Below are positions 1 to 7,792 of a DNA stretch of 64,000 bases, piece by piece. The position numbers and the translations under genes are program-made. Below the pieces are notes generated by a model. It was not told the DNA's origin and ran no database searches. It worked only from the letters and a program-made list of their open reading frames with translations. Positions within the stretch are counted from its first letter, which is position 1. Every line of letters begins with the position of its first letter. This DNA is from Bacillus benzoevorans (lineage in GTDB: Bacteria; Bacillota; Bacilli; Bacillales; Cytobacillaceae): NCBI RefSeq assembly GCF_014207535.1, contig NZ_JACHGK010000010.1:62001-126000 (forward strand), in the 5' to 3' direction.

Positions 1-485
1 TTGAACCGCGGGCTGTACTTCGCTTGATTCAATATGCCTCCCAGGTGACAATGGATATGTGTATGGGACAGGCAATGGACTTACATTCTAAAGGGAAGCA
101 GCTGTCATTGGAGGAACTGAATACGATGTGTTTTTATAAAACTGGGATTGCCTTTGAGGCCTCTCTCATCATGCCGGCCATCGTCGCTCATGCGGATGAA
201 GCAGAAATGAAGGCTTTGAAAAAATTTGCCCGCCATGCCGGGATTGCCTTTCAGATAAAGGATGATCTGCTTGATGTTGAAGGGGATAAAAACCTGCTCG
301 GAAAGCCGGTTGGCAAGGATGCGGAAAACAACAATTCAACCTTTGTCTCAGTCCTTGGTCTGGAAGGTGCCAAAAAAGCGATGTGGGATCATTACTGTAC
401 TGCCATGGAGACCTTGCAAGAAGTGCCGCGCAACACTACTTTTCTGAAATATTTACTCGATTATTTGGTAAATAGGGAAAGATAA
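1..485 (+). CDS. Polyprenyl (farnesyl/geranylgeranyl-type) diphosphate synthase, C-terminal part
   Basis: This is the 3' end of a trans-isoprenyl diphosphate synthase; the frame is open to the left edge, so the start lies outside the window. The visible part contains the second aspartate-rich motif DDLLD, preceded by the typical AFQIKD and followed by GKPVGKDAENN, which bind the Mg2+-diphosphate of isopentenyl diphosphate. The enzyme condenses isopentenyl diphosphate with an allylic diphosphate to make C15-C20 or longer prenyl chains in the cytoplasm. The first DDxxD motif must be upstream of the window, so chain length cannot be judged. The gene ends in a strong terminator and is followed by unrelated genes. 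A TTG at 24 is in frame but is internal to the family fold. Confidence 0.9.
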   Translation, partial: EPRAVLRLIQYASQVTMDMCMGQAMDLHSKGKQLSLEELNTMCFYKTGIAFEASLIMPAIVAHADEAEMKALKKFARHAGIAFQIKDDLLDVEGDKNLLGKPVGKDAENNNSTFVSVLGLEGAKKAMWDHYCTAMETLQEVPRNTTFLKYLLDYLVNRER

Positions 486-502
486 TAGAACAAATATATT
501 AG

Positions 503-531
503 AAGAGGATACGATGTCTATCCTCTTTTTC
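503..531 (+). terminator. Intrinsic terminator of the polyprenyl synthase gene
   Basis: A perfect 9-bp stem (aagaggata at 503-511 and its complement at 519-527) with a 7-nt loop runs into a T-rich tail, 17 nt after the stop codon. Confidence 0.85.
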
Positions 532-633
532 TTCACTTCTCATTAATATTACGCTTCAAAATAAAAAAAGAATATTGTTCAAATTTATGTTACAGTTAGA
601 AAGATAAATTTTACAAGTAAGTAGGTGCACTAC

Positions 634-1011
634 ATGATTGAGGTTAAAACATCTCCAATTAGTGATGGAGAATTCAATAGAGGGGTATTTGCGACATGTG
701 ATATCAAAAAAGGGGAGCTCCTGCATGAAGCACCTGTCATTGCTTATCCAAACGATCAGCATCAATACATTGAACAAACGCTACTCGCTGATTACGCTTT
801 TGAGTATGGGATAAATCACTCGGCAATTCTTCTGGGTTATGGAATGCTGTTTAACCATTCCTATGAACCTAACGCTATTTATGAGATTAATTTTAAAAAT
901 CATACATTTGACTTCTATGCTTTCACAGATATAAAAGCAGGTGATGAGATTTTTATCAATTATAATGGCGATGTGGATGACAAAGAGCTGCTGTGGTTTG
1001 ACAGGGATTAA
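634..1011 (+). CDS. Small single-domain SET protein
   Basis: A 125-residue protein that is almost entirely a SET domain. Visible motifs are the N-terminal GVFAT..IKKGELLHEAPV strand pair, the LFNHSYEPNA block (equivalent to the NHSC-PN S-adenosylmethionine pocket of SET methyltransferases) and the terminal IKAGDEIFINYN block holding the catalytic Tyr. Family members methylate lysines; bacterial stand-alone versions are common but their substrates are unknown. I place the start at ATG 634 because AGGTG at 623-627 is 6 nt upstream; a GTG at 625 overlaps that Shine-Dalgarno sequence. Only 20 nt separate it from the following small zinc-ribbon gene, and both end at one terminator, so the two probably form an operon. 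Confidence 0.85.
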   Translation: MIEVKTSPISDGEFNRGVFATCDIKKGELLHEAPVIAYPNDQHQYIEQTLLADYAFEYGINHSAILLGYGMLFNHSYEPNAIYEINFKNHTFDFYAFTDIKAGDEIFINYNGDVDDKELLWFDRD

Positions 1012-1031
1012 AAATATAGAGGTGTAAGAAA

Positions 1032-1241
1032 ATGAGTAAACGATGGACGATCGGTGAAATTAAACAATTTGTTGAGAAAAATTCGGAGAGTAAGCTGCTA
1101 ACGACGGAATATCACGGCTTTTCACAAAAGCTGCTATTTAAATGTGCATGCGGCAATAACTTTGAAAAAACATTTACGAAATTTAAAAACAATAACCAAC
1201 GCAAATGTGACGTGTGCCAACCGCCAAAGCCGTCACGCTAA
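1032..1241 (+). CDS. Small zinc-ribbon protein of unknown function
   Basis: A 69-residue basic protein with a CxC...CxxC cysteine set (CACG near residue 38 and CDVCQ near residue 59) that looks like a small zinc ribbon, followed by a short Pro-Lys tail. No enzymatic motif is visible. AGAGGTG lies 7 nt before the ATG. It sits 20 nt behind the SET gene and before a shared terminator, so it may be a partner or even a substrate of the methyltransferase-like protein, but this rests only on position. Similar Cys patterns occur in phage and homing-endonuclease accessory ribbons, so a nucleic-acid-binding role is possible. I do not recognise the family. Confidence 0.6.
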   Translation: MSKRWTIGEIKQFVEKNSESKLLTTEYHGFSQKLLFKCACGNNFEKTFTKFKNNNQRKCDVCQPPKPSR

Positions 1242-1293
1242 TCATTAGAATCTTAGCTGCTAAAATGATACAACAGGAGAATTTAACAGTACA

Positions 1294-1330
1294 AGAACAG
1301 GACATGGTATCCCATGTTCTGTTCTTTAAT
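1294..1330 (+). terminator. Intrinsic terminator of the SET/zinc-ribbon pair
   Basis: A 14-bp stem (1294-1307 with 1312-1325, one G-U pair) with a 4-nt loop and a short T-rich tail. Confidence 0.85.
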
Positions 1331-1350
1331 TTGCCCATTGTTTCAGAACT

Positions 1351-1393
1351 ATTGATCTAGATCACAATATTAATATTAACAATAGGGTAATAT
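1351..1393 (+). promoter_or_regulatory. Fnr-like box and -10 element of the truncated haemoglobin gene
   Basis: TTGATCTAGATCAC at 1352-1365 matches the FNR consensus TTGAT-N4-ATCAA at 9 of 10 positions. Its centre (about 1358.5) lies about 41.5 bp before the start expected from TAATAT at 1388-1393, the classical position for class II activation by Fnr/Crp proteins. An Fnr-type regulator is encoded at 50166 in this window. The activation itself is inferred. Confidence 0.6.
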
Positions 1394-1416
1394 TAAAAAT
1401 AAAAAGGAGTATATAG

Positions 1417-1809
1417 ATGGCTGAAGAGAAATTTGGAACTATATTTGACCAGATCGGTGCGGAAAAGATTAATCAATTGGTAAATGCTTTTTATCCGAAA
1501 GTATATGATGATCCCGACTTAAGTCCGTTGTTTGAGGGCGATATGAGTGAAATTATGCGAAAGCAAAGAATGTTTTTAACCCAATTTCTAGGCGGTCCCA
1601 CTCTTTATAGTAATGAATTTGGTCCGCCGGCGATGAGGCAGCGGCATCTTCCGTTCGAAATTACACCGAAGCGGGCACAATGTTGGCTTCGGTGTATGGG
1701 GGAAGCTTTTGCGGAGATAGGTTTGGATAAGACTCCGGAAGGGCAGTTTTTCTATAGCCGTCTGCAGCAGGTAGCAGCGATTATGATTAATACACCAGAG
1801 TCAAATTAA
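1417..1809 (+). CDS. Group II truncated haemoglobin (trHbO)
   Basis: A 130-residue 2-on-2 globin. Key positions are visible: Tyr26 (B10), the proximal His77 in RQRHLPF, and Trp90 at the G8 position in RAQCWLRCM, the group II signature. Related Bacillus proteins bind O2 tightly and are tied to nitric-oxide or oxygen chemistry. The start is ATG 1417 with AAAAAGGAG nearby. The gene is monocistronic: it has its own promoter with an Fnr-like box and a hairpin directly after the stop. This suggests induction under oxygen limitation or NO stress, alongside the Fnr-type regulator and flavodiiron protein encoded further on. The globin assignment is firm; the physiological role is inferred. Confidence 0.93.
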   Translation: MAEEKFGTIFDQIGAEKINQLVNAFYPKVYDDPDLSPLFEGDMSEIMRKQRMFLTQFLGGPTLYSNEFGPPAMRQRHLPFEITPKRAQCWLRCMGEAFAEIGLDKTPEGQFFYSRLQQVAAIMINTPESN

Positions 1810-1848
1810 CACATGAAAGGGGAGAGGTATCCCCTCTTTATGTGTTTT
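1808..1848 (+). terminator. Terminator of the truncated haemoglobin gene
   Basis: The stop codon overlaps a long imperfect hairpin (aacacatgaaagggga against tcccctctttatgtgttt, one bulge) ending in a T-run. Confidence 0.75.
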
Positions 1849-1920
1849 GGGTTTATTCTGGGTAATATCAGTGAAGGATGGCAGCTTTCATGGCCAGTTT
1901 TCAAATTTGTCCTCTCGATT

Positions 1921-1950
1921 TGGAAATGCCATACTCCAAATTGCTATAAT
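1921..1950 (+). promoter_or_regulatory. Extended -10 promoter
   Basis: TTGCTATAAT at 1941-1950 is a consensus -10 with a TG extension; a weak -35-like TGGAAA lies 18 bp upstream. It serves the FMN-binding gene and puts the transcript start near 1957, about 33 nt before the chosen GTG. Confidence 0.6.
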
Positions 1951-1989
1951 AAAAGGAATAAATGGACAATAATGAAAGCAGGGATAAGC

Positions 1990-2424
1990 GTGGAACAGCA
2001 GCAGATGAAAGATGAAATCCGAAGAATTTTAGACGAAAAACGCGTGGGAACTCTTTGTACGATGAAGGGTGACCAGCCGTTTGCCCGTTATATGATTTTC
2101 CGGCATGATGAGTTTATTCTTTACACCATTTCCAGCAAGAAGACAGAAAAGGTACAGGACATATTAAACAATTCTAAAGTACATATATTATTTGGCTATG
2201 AAAGCGGAAGCTTCGGAAAGCCAAATCCATACTTAGATATCATCGCAACAGCAACGATCCATGATGAAAAAGAACTAAAGGATCGTTTATGGCATGACAA
2301 CTTCCGCAGATATTTAGCCGGTCCTGATGATCCGAATTATATCGTCATTCAATGCGAACCAAAATCGATCCGTCTCATGAATCATCCGGATTTAGACGGA
2401 CCCTATACTCTTTCTTTTACTTAA
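1990..2424 (+). CDS. Pyridoxamine 5'-phosphate oxidase-family (FMN split-barrel) protein
   Basis: A 144-residue protein of the flavin-binding split-barrel superfamily, resembling Bacillus general-stress or PNPOx-like proteins. The segment VGTLCTMKGDQPFARYMIF is the typical first barrel strand pair, followed by YTISSKKTEKVQDI and a late IRLMNHPDLDGPY tail. These proteins bind FMN or F420-like cofactors; the reaction is unknown. An open frame continues upstream to 1813, but the promoter at 1945-1950 and AGCAGGG 5-6 nt before GTG 1990 favour this start; ATG 1972 lacks a Shine-Dalgarno sequence. The gene is single, between the haemoglobin and flavoenzyme genes. Confidence 0.8.
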   Translation: MEQQQMKDEIRRILDEKRVGTLCTMKGDQPFARYMIFRHDEFILYTISSKKTEKVQDILNNSKVHILFGYESGSFGKPNPYLDIIATATIHDEKELKDRLWHDNFRRYLAGPDDPNYIVIQCEPKSIRLMNHPDLDGPYTLSFT

Positions 2425-2609
2425 AATAACGACTATTACATACACAGCCTTCCGGAACTTTTGTTTTGGAAGGCTATTATTATGAACATTTTGCTAAAGA
2501 AATTTAGAGTGCTGATTCTCCTTAATTAATGCAGGTGCCTTTTCCAAAGCTTCTTCATACTATATAGCATCTTATTTATATTGTTGGAATAAAGGAGGGG
2601 GTTTGTATT

Positions 2610-3959
2610 TTGGAAATGACAAAGCTTACTGGGCGGATCGTAACACCTAATGATGTGGAATATCGGATGGCAAGGGTCAACAATAATTTGAGTGTTCCGA
2701 AATTCCCAAAAGTCATAGTCTTTTGTCAGAATGCCAACGATGTCGTAAATGCTCTTAAGTGGGCAAGGGAAAATCGCATTCCGTTTAGGGTGAGGAGCGG
2801 CAGGCATAGCTATGAAAATTTTTCATTAGTAGATGGCGGTCTTATTATTGATGTCAGTGAAATGAATAAAATCACTGTCAATTGTGAAAAAATGACCGCG
2901 AAAATAGAAGGCGGCGCAAATCTGGGGCATGTATACCATTCATTATGGAAATACGGAACGACTATTCCTGGGGGAACGGAAAGTAGTGTGGGGCTGGCTG
3001 GTCTCACGCTGGGCGGTGGAATTGGAATGCTTTCAAGATGGTTTGGGCTGACCTGTGACAATTTGCTTGAGGTTGAGATGGTCATAGCAGATGGACATAG
3101 AGGGGCTAAACTGATAAAAGCAAATAGGAATCATAATAGTGATCTGTTTTGGGCGTGCTGTGGAGGCGGGGGAGGTAACTTTGGGATTGTTACTTCTTTC
3201 ACCTTCAAGGTTCATTCCATTTCCAAGGTGTCGATTTTTTCAATCACATGGGGATGGGAAGATTTCGAAGAGGTATTTGATGTATGGCAGCACTGGGCGC
3301 CTAAAACGGATGAACGTCTTACCACAGAGATCGAATTAAAATCTAAGGAAATGAATCAAATTATTGCTCAAGGTGAATTTGTCGGTGATTCATCCATGCT
3401 GAAAAAACTACTGCGCCCCTTAACAGACACTGGTTCGCCAACTAATATTTTCATAAAAGAAGTACCTTACATTGATGCTGTACAATTTTTTGATGATCCG
3501 AGCGGGAACGTGCCTTCGCACCACAAAAGATCAGGTTCTTTTCTTGAGGAGCCATTTTCAAAGAAAGCGATCTTGACAATGAAGCACTTTTTAGCAAACG
3601 CTCCAAATAAGAACTCCAATATCTGGCATCAATCACTTGGTGGTAAGGCAGGGGAGCCTGATCCAAAAGATACGGCCTTTTATTACCGGGATGCCATTAT
3701 CGCTCAGGAATACAATACTATTTGGAATAAACCTGACGAAGAACGAGAAAACCTTCGCTGGGTCGAGGAATTAAGGGATGCTTTATCCCCATATACAACG
3801 GGTGATTATGTGAATTGGCCGGATCAGTTCATTAGAGATTGGCCAAGAAACTATTATGGAGAAAATTTTACACAGCTTCGAGAAGTGAAAACATCCTATG
3901 ATCCATTCAATGTATTTAAATTCCCGCAAAGCATTCCTCCTTTTATTAGGTGGTTTTAG
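2610..3959 (+). CDS. FAD-linked oxidase, berberine-bridge-enzyme-like
   Basis: A 449-residue flavoenzyme with an N-terminal PCMH-type FAD-binding domain (about residues 30-205) and a C-terminal BBE segment (NYYGENF...VKTSYDPFNVFKF). His66 in RSGRHSYEN is the expected 8-alpha covalent FAD attachment site. The second Cys linkage of bicovalent members appears absent, because the PGGTESSVG loop has Ser-Ser where such members have Cys. A GLTLGGGIGMLSRWFGL loop contacts the flavin diphosphate. Relatives oxidise alcohols, sugars or alkaloid-like substrates; the substrate here is unknown. TTG 2610 is chosen because AAAGGAGGGG lies about 10 nt upstream. A strong terminator follows. Bacillus relatives include YgaK, YvdP and CotQ-type proteins. 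Confidence 0.85.
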   Translation: MEMTKLTGRIVTPNDVEYRMARVNNNLSVPKFPKVIVFCQNANDVVNALKWARENRIPFRVRSGRHSYENFSLVDGGLIIDVSEMNKITVNCEKMTAKIEGGANLGHVYHSLWKYGTTIPGGTESSVGLAGLTLGGGIGMLSRWFGLTCDNLLEVEMVIADGHRGAKLIKANRNHNSDLFWACCGGGGGNFGIVTSFTFKVHSISKVSIFSITWGWEDFEEVFDVWQHWAPKTDERLTTEIELKSKEMNQIIAQGEFVGDSSMLKKLLRPLTDTGSPTNIFIKEVPYIDAVQFFDDPSGNVPSHHKRSGSFLEEPFSKKAILTMKHFLANAPNKNSNIWHQSLGGKAGEPDPKDTAFYYRDAIIAQEYNTIWNKPDEERENLRWVEELRDALSPYTTGDYVNWPDQFIRDWPRNYYGENFTQLREVKTSYDPFNVFKFPQSIPPFIRWF

Positions 3960-4003
3960 GTCTATCCAATTTTGACTAGGACTACAATTAAAGATCGGCC
4001 TTT

Positions 4004-4047
4004 AAGAAGAGTATCTTTTCTCATAAGGTACTCTTCTTCTTTTTTTA
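4004..4047 (+). terminator. Terminator of the FAD-linked oxidase gene
   Basis: A 10-bp perfect stem (4004-4013 with 4029-4038) and a long T-tract. Confidence 0.85.
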
Positions 4048-4218
4048 TTAATTCCGCTATCAAAAGAGTATACATACTATGGTACCTAAGCCTTGTTTTT
4101 CAAGGATCAAATATATGAATAATATCACAAAAATGCTAGTTTCTTTGTATGATAGTGGTATAATAATTCCTGTTCATTTTTATAGAACAATATCATACTA
4201 ACAAAGAAGTGTAGCAGA

Positions 4219-5622
4219 GTGAACTTAGTCCATGAATTAGAAGTAAAAGTCAAACGTCAATCTGTCAACTGGTTAGAAAAATATTTCTCAGGAGATTCAA
4301 TCGATTACAAACAGATATTTGCGATCATTCTGCCAATATTTGTCGATCAGGCCTTTTTAATTTTAATGAGTTTCTTAAATACCGCGATGATTAGTTCAGC
4401 AGGGGTTGCTGCAGTCAGTGCTGTAAGTATGGTAGATTCGCTGAATATCTTCCTCATTAATGTGTTTATTGCTGTAGCAACAGGCGGTACCGTGATCGTG
4501 GCGCAATATATGGGAAGTGGAAATAAGGCGATGGTTTCGAAAACAGCTACACAGGCAATTTCTGCTGTCACGATCGTTTCTGTTCTGATTACAGTGCTGG
4601 TCATGGTGTTTAATCATCCCGTCCTAAATCTTCTATTTGGAAAAGCCGAGGCGGATGTATTTCAAAATGCGAAGCTATATCTGATCGGCAGCTGTATCTC
4701 CTATCCACTTATCGCTGTCTTTCAAGCGGTGTGCGGTTCGTTAAGAGGGATGGGTGATACAAAACCATGTTTAAATCTATCATTATTTATGAATTTAACG
4801 AACACCGTGCTCAATGTCCTGCTTATCACTATTTTTCACATGGGTGTTATGGGGCTGGTGATTTCTATCATTCTCGCAAGATTATTAGGAATGGTCGCTT
4901 CATTAATTTATATCATAAATAAAAATAAAACGATTCACTTTCGAATAAAGGATGCCGTGCATCTTGACTATTCAATTCTAAAGAAAATCATGTATATTGG
5001 GCTGCCCTTTGCCGCAGAACAGTTATTTTTTAATGGTGGAAAGCTGCTGACGCAAACCTTTATTGTTCAATTAGGCACCATGGCGATTACAGCTTATGCT
5101 ATTGCCAATTCAATCTCTTTATTATTTCAGATGGGACCGAGTTCCTTAAGTATCTCAGCGGTCACCATTGTAGGACAGTGTATGGGGCGGAGGAGCATAG
5201 GTGATGCACGGAAATTCACGAAATCTTTAATTGGACTTTCCTCGATCCTATTTCTTGTTACATCTCTTTTGCTGCTGCCGTTTTTTCCTGAGATGATGAA
5301 GCTGTTTAGTGCTCCCGAGGAAATAATTCCAACCATCTATACCCTCACCATTATGGCCGCCTTTGGACAGCCGATTTTGTGGGCTTCAAGCTTTATTATG
5401 CCGTCAGCATTAAGGGCTGCCGGCGATTCAAACTATACTTCCGTTACCTCGTTATTATCCATGTGGCTGATACGTGTCGTGCTTGGTTACGTTTTGGGGA
5501 TTACATTAGGATTTGGCATCATCGGTGTTTGGGCAGCGATGATTATAGAATGGGTTGTGCGGGGGACCATTTTTTATAGGCGGTTTAAAGGGGAGAAATG
5601 GCACGCCCACAGATTGATCTAA
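4219..5622 (+). CDS. MATE-family multidrug/Na+ efflux transporter
   Basis: A 467-residue integral membrane protein with about 12 transmembrane helices in two homologous halves. The N-terminal LPIFVDQAFLILMSFLNTAMIS segment and the AVSMVDSL loop are typical of MatE domains, and QAVCGSLRGMGDT in half one is mirrored by MPSALRAAGDSN in half two. It should export cationic or organic compounds in exchange for H+ or Na+. The start is GTG 4219 with a weak ribosome site; no better start lies before the first helix. The gene is monocistronic, with a 14-bp-stem terminator right after it. Substrate unknown. Confidence 0.9.
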   Translation: MNLVHELEVKVKRQSVNWLEKYFSGDSIDYKQIFAIILPIFVDQAFLILMSFLNTAMISSAGVAAVSAVSMVDSLNIFLINVFIAVATGGTVIVAQYMGSGNKAMVSKTATQAISAVTIVSVLITVLVMVFNHPVLNLLFGKAEADVFQNAKLYLIGSCISYPLIAVFQAVCGSLRGMGDTKPCLNLSLFMNLTNTVLNVLLITIFHMGVMGLVISIILARLLGMVASLIYIINKNKTIHFRIKDAVHLDYSILKKIMYIGLPFAAEQLFFNGGKLLTQTFIVQLGTMAITAYAIANSISLLFQMGPSSLSISAVTIVGQCMGRRSIGDARKFTKSLIGLSSILFLVTSLLLLPFFPEMMKLFSAPEEIIPTIYTLTIMAAFGQPILWASSFIMPSALRAAGDSNYTSVTSLLSMWLIRVVLGYVLGITLGFGIIGVWAAMIIEWVVRGTIFYRRFKGEKWHAHRLI

Positions 5623-5640
5623 ATAATACTAGAATACACA

Positions 5641-5680
5641 AATAACCTTTATCTGTATGAAAGATAAAGGTTATTTTTTA
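5641..5680 (+). terminator. Terminator of the MATE gene
   Basis: A perfect 14-bp stem (5641-5654 with 5662-5675), 7-nt loop and T-run. Confidence 0.9.
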
Positions 5681-5760
5681 TGTGCATGGAAATGAAGGAA
5701 TAAGAAGAGTTGAATTGGAGATTTTTACATATATGGGGCCCATTTCCCGAATTGTTTCCG

Positions 5761-5779
5761 TACCATTAATAGAATGGTA
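5761..5779. promoter_or_regulatory. Operator-like dyad upstream of the 2-hydroxyacid dehydrogenase
   Basis: TACCATT-AATAG-AATGGTA is a perfect 7-5-7 inverted repeat about 105 bp before the start codon. It has the size of a GntR- or LacI-type operator. No T-run follows, so it is not a terminator. The regulator is unknown. Confidence 0.45.
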
Positions 5780-5883
5780 ATCATGTCATTATTGTTCATT
5801 TTGCTGTAAAGTAAACATAATAGCGTGAAAATTTATGTAATATATTGCAGGAAATGCATTGATTAAAGGAGATGAATTTAGCC

Positions 5884-6870
5884 ATGAAACCAAAGGTAAT
5901 TGTCTATAAGAAAGTAGATCAAAAGGTGTTGGAATATATTAAACAGACATGTGATGTAGTTTATTTTGAAAAACTAGATTCACAGAACTATTCTGAATTT
6001 CTTCATGCGTTGAAGGATGCTCACGGGATATTAGGAGTTGGTTTAAAAATAGATAATAGTTTACTAGATCAAGCTCTCCAGCTCAAAATTGTGTGTAACG
6101 TATCCGTAGGCTATGATAACCTCGATTTACTTGAGTTATCAAAGCGGGGGATTATGGCAGCGAATACACCGGAAGTATTAAATGAAACGGTTGCAGATAC
6201 CATTATGGGGTTGATTATAGCTGCCGCTAGAAGAATGCCGGAGCTAGATGATTGGGTTAAGACTGGAAAATGGGATGCCAACCTCGCAGAAAAATGGTTT
6301 GGGGTCGATGTCCATCATAAAGTCCTAGGGATTATTGGAATGGGGGGCATTGGGACTGCTGTCGCGAAAAGGGCTCATTTTGGCTTTGATATGGATATTT
6401 TATACCACAATCGCTCGAGAAATCCTGATGCCGAACAAATATATGGTGCTACTTACTGTTCTCTTGAGGAATTGTTAAATCAATCTGATTTTGTCTGCCT
6501 CATGACGCCTCTTACTCCTGAGACGGAAAAACTGATGGGGAAAAGAGAGTTTGAACAAATGAAAGAGAGTGCCATTTTTATCAACGCTTCAAGAGGTAAA
6601 ACGGTTGATGAAGAGGCATTAATTCATGCTCTTCAAAATGGTGAAATCCTTGCTGCAGGGCTTGATGTTTTTGAGCCGGAACCTGTTAAAAAGGATAATC
6701 CTCTTCTTTCGATGAAAAATGTTGTGACTTTGCCACATATCGGTTCTGCTACTATGGAGACACGATTCAATATGGCCATGTTAGCAGCTGAAAACTTGGT
6801 CGCTGGGTTAAGGGGAGACGTTCCTCCGACTTTGATTCAGAGTGAAGTACATACAAAAAGTCTAGATTAA
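5884..6870 (+). CDS. D-isomer-specific 2-hydroxyacid dehydrogenase (glyoxylate/hydroxypyruvate reductase-like)
   Basis: A 328-residue NAD(P)-dependent dehydrogenase. The nucleotide-binding GMGGIGTAVAKRA glycine motif lies near residue 153. The catalytic Arg is in NASRGKTVDEEAL, the Glu in GLDVFEPEP and the His in LPHIGSAT, all in order. It should reduce 2-keto acids such as glyoxylate, hydroxypyruvate or 2-ketogluconate, like Bacillus YvcT. I start at ATG 5884, 12 nt after AAAGGAG; an in-frame ATG at 5872 abuts the Shine-Dalgarno sequence and is unlikely. It is followed after about 100 nt by an acetate-transporter-family gene, and both end at one terminator, so they may be cotranscribed in C2-compound metabolism (inference). 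Confidence 0.88.
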   Translation: MKPKVIVYKKVDQKVLEYIKQTCDVVYFEKLDSQNYSEFLHALKDAHGILGVGLKIDNSLLDQALQLKIVCNVSVGYDNLDLLELSKRGIMAANTPEVLNETVADTIMGLIIAAARRMPELDDWVKTGKWDANLAEKWFGVDVHHKVLGIIGMGGIGTAVAKRAHFGFDMDILYHNRSRNPDAEQIYGATYCSLEELLNQSDFVCLMTPLTPETEKLMGKREFEQMKESAIFINASRGKTVDEEALIHALQNGEILAAGLDVFEPEPVKKDNPLLSMKNVVTLPHIGSATMETRFNMAMLAAENLVAGLRGDVPPTLIQSEVHTKSLD

Positions 6871-6973
6871 TTGATAAGATAGTTAGTCACAAAATATCCA
6901 ATGGACGGAAGCGGAAAATTCCTGTATCTTTAGGAAGGCTGTATTAAATCCTAAGGAGGAAGAAAGTACTACT

Positions 6974-7624
6974 ATGAATCAACAAAATCCTACATCAGTA
7001 AAAATCACCGTAGCTGATCCATCGGCATTAGGTTTATTTGGCTTAGCAATGGTTACGCTTGTAGCATCATCTCAAAAATTAGGCTGGACAGAAGGAACTG
7101 CTTTGATATTACCTTGGGCATTCTTTTTAGGCGGCTTTGCCCAATTAATTGCTAGCTATTTAGATTCAAAACATAACAATGTATTCGGAACGACTGCTTT
7201 CGGAGGTTTTGGACTATTTTGGCTTGGTGTGGGCACAACTTGGTTAATTCAATCAGGTGCTTTTGGCGAAAATTTGTTTAGTCAAGCGGATCCTAAACAA
7301 TTGGGCGTGGCATTTATCGGATATCTAATTTTTAGTATTTTTATGACGGTTGGGGCACTGGAAACACATAAAGTATTATTTTTCATTTTTGTCTTGATTG
7401 ATTTCTTATTTATAGGACTATCCCTAAGTTCATTCAATATTATGCATGAAGCTACACATATGCTGGCAGCGATTTCTGAATTACTGCTTGCGTTACTTTC
7501 CTTTTATGGCTCAGCAGCAGCTGTATTAAATGGACATTTTGGTCAAGTCGTATTACCGGTAGGTAAACCATTTGGAATCTTCAAAAAACAAAATTCAAAT
7601 GATTCTAGAAAAGTAGTAGCATAA
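6974..7624 (+). CDS. AceTr (GPR1/FUN34/SatP) family acetate/succinate transporter
   Basis: A 216-residue protein with six predicted transmembrane helices. The family signature NPAPLGL appears as ADPSALGL near residue 15, followed by FGLAM and FFLGGFAQLIAS as in SatP/YaaH. These are channel-like importers of acetate and other small carboxylates. AAGGAGGAAG sits before ATG 6974. It lies about 100 nt behind the 2-hydroxyacid dehydrogenase and before a convergent EamA gene. The odd signature variant (DPSA for NPAP) may alter selectivity. The family call is firm, the substrate inferred. Confidence 0.87.
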   Translation: MNQQNPTSVKITVADPSALGLFGLAMVTLVASSQKLGWTEGTALILPWAFFLGGFAQLIASYLDSKHNNVFGTTAFGGFGLFWLGVGTTWLIQSGAFGENLFSQADPKQLGVAFIGYLIFSIFMTVGALETHKVLFFIFVLIDFLFIGLSLSSFNIMHEATHMLAAISELLLALLSFYGSAAAVLNGHFGQVVLPVGKPFGIFKKQNSNDSRKVVA

Positions 7625-7633
7625 GAGAATATA

Positions 7634-7668
7634 AAAAATGCCATCATAGATTTGATGGCATTTTTATA
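7634..7668 (+). terminator. Terminator after the AceTr gene
   Basis: A 13-bp perfect stem (7634-7646 with 7653-7665) and flanking A/T runs; it could act in both directions. Confidence 0.85.
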
Positions 7669-7744
7669 TAAAATAATGAGAATTGGCAACCGATTCGATT
7701 GTCTTACTATGACAAAGAAATATATGTTCCTGAAACGTTCCAAA

Positions 7745-7782
7745 ATACAAAACAGTGGGAAAATGAATGCTTCTCACTGTTT
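7745..7782 (-). terminator. Terminator of the EamA gene (minus strand)
   Basis: A 12-bp stem (7750-7761 with 7771-7782, one G-U pair) followed on the minus strand by a T-rich stretch; it lies just past the 3' end of the EamA gene. Confidence 0.65.
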
Positions 7783-7792
7783 ATTACGTTAT

